Made by a program: the position numbers and the translations under genes
Notes under the pieces: generated by a model
Told to the model about the DNA's origin: nothing
What the model saw: only the letters and a program-made list of their open reading frames with translations
The model's database searches: none
DNA from: Candidatus Poribacteria bacterium
Lineage (GTDB): Bacteria > Poribacteria > WGA-4E > WGA-3G
Assembly (NCBI GenBank): GCA_012267415.1
Contig: JAAXGN010000107.1
Span: 62,001 to 126,000 of the forward strand
DNA: 64,000 bases
Direction: 5' to 3'
Part shown: positions 63,315 through 64,000 of the stretch, piece by piece
Layout: the number at the start of each line of letters is the position of its first letter
Numbering within the stretch: position 1 is the stretch's first letter

Positions 63315-64000
63315 ATGAAAGTTAGTTATATATCTACATTATGCATATTGCTCATAACCGGTTTACTCTTTAATGGTTATGCTGACAAGGGCGACTGTAC
63401 AAACCTTGATGGAGCAGGTGCTGTGCCAATCTCAGAAGTATCTTCCGAAGATCTCGCAACGCCAAACGATTACGATATGGTCGTTGAAGAGGATGACAGA
63501 GCCGGTGTTGTCTATTTGGCTTTATTAGGTGGAAGTCAACCCGCCCCAAATGGATGTGGATTGACCCCAAAGAATGATGCTGGTCAATGGACAGGTTGGG
63601 GTGGTCCGCTTAACTTTGACAACGTTACAATCGGTGAAGGTTCAACCACACGCAACCATATCGTCATTGGTGGAACTTACTTTGAACGCGGTATTGGTGC
63701 ACATTCAGTTGGCACTTTCGTCTACGATCTAACAGGTGCTGATTATACACATTTTGAAGCTTATGCGGGTATGTCAGATGAAAAAGACCCAGGTGGGTGT
63801 GGACATGGTGGCAGTAGTCATTTCGCCTTTTCTGTTGATGGTAATGTGATAGTTGAAACTGACACTTTAACAGGAAGTTTGGATGGAGAAAACGTCGAAC
63901 CATTAAAGGTTGAATTTGAGATTCCTGCAAACGCACAAGAACTCACAATCGTGATGGGAGATGGCGGCGACGGTTTAGGGTGCGACCATTCATGTTTGGG
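63315..64000 (+). CDS. Second NPCBM-domain secreted protein, cut by window end (partial)
   Basis: About 228 residues visible; no stop before the window end. ATG at 63315 with GGAGGC upstream. A signal peptide ends near G-Y-A-D. The body is highly similar to the previous gene (shared G-D-C-T-N, N-D-Y-D, G-W-G-G-P-L-N-F-D-N and E-R-G-I-G stretches), so the two arose by tandem duplication. The C-terminal tail lies outside the window. Confidence 0.8.
   Translation, partial: MKVSYISTLCILLITGLLFNGYADKGDCTNLDGAGAVPISEVSSEDLATPNDYDMVVEEDDRAGVVYLALLGGSQPAPNGCGLTPKNDAGQWTGWGGPLNFDNVTIGEGSTTRNHIVIGGTYFERGIGAHSVGTFVYDLTGADYTHFEAYAGMSDEKDPGGCGHGGSSHFAFSVDGNVIVETDTLTGSLDGENVEPLKVEFEIPANAQELTIVMGDGGDGLGCDHSCL

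Noticed and set aside
1..64000. rRNA, tRNA genes or a CRISPR array
   Set aside because: I searched by eye for cloverleaf ends, rRNA landmarks and short spaced repeats and found none; a covariance search would be decisive.

Overview
The window looks like chromosome from an uncultured, low-to-moderate GC, Gram-negative bacterium. The gene mix (phytanoyl-CoA dioxygenase-type and LarA-type enzymes, NPCBM and lamin-G-like secreted proteins with a shared C-terminal tail, EutN/CcmL shell vertices, a long WD40 propeller, a gingipain-like protease, many small palindromic repeats) most resembles Candidatus Poribacteria or a relative. This is a judgement from content only; there is no rRNA or tRNA here to anchor it. 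No plasmid or phage core is visible.

Layout. 1-4.4 kb: a partial gene end, a secreted 14-repeat WD40 protein, two Fe-S assembly proteins separated by an IS200/IS605-like remnant, and a sugar isomerase. 4.6-9.5 kb: sbcCD. 9.7-11.8 kb: a secreted lamin-G-like protein and a LarA-family enzyme. 11.8-22 kb: a defence-like block, with a type III restriction-modification pair (mod, res) that has an ApeA-like HEPN protein between its two subunits, followed by a Uma2 remnant, a superfamily 1 helicase with a NERD-like front end, and a TPR protein. 22-31 kb: HAD hydrolase and queC, an MFS exporter, a NuoE-NuoF fusion, a PhyH dioxygenase, an AAA ATPase with a PIN-like partner broken by one in-frame TAG, and a 2-hydroxyacid dehydrogenase. 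31-43 kb: der, an AI-2E permease carrying an internal propeller, a dicarboxylate symporter with an inserted domain, aspS with a 77-residue insertion, and a spermidine-synthase-like MFS/TPR fusion. 43-54 kb: a frameshifted AAA/PD-(D/E)XK gene, trmJ, the riboflavin operon ribD-ribE-ribBA-ribH, hisH, and an NtrB/NtrC-type pair. 53.7-64 kb: two BMC vertex proteins, a lipoprotein, a 1755-residue C25 protease with a type IX-like sorting tail, a GNAT acetyltransferase, ndk, and two tandem NPCBM secreted proteins (the last cut by the window end).

How the parts relate. Clear operons are sbcDC, mod-HEPN-res, queC-HAD, ATPase-PIN, AI-2E-der, ribDE-BA-H and the kinase/regulator pair running into the BMC-P genes. 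Many gaps are filled by short repeats. One family has TATAGT...ACTATA inverted ends and interchangeable palindromic cores; another is built on the arms TGTAGC-CAAAC...GTTTGC-GCTACA. These repeats abut start codons, supply stop codons and flank the HEPN gene, so they appear to shape gene order. The strongest candidates for new biology are the HEPN cassette inside the type III system, the ATPase/PIN pair, the AI-2E/propeller fusion, the AspRS insertion and the modular repeat family.
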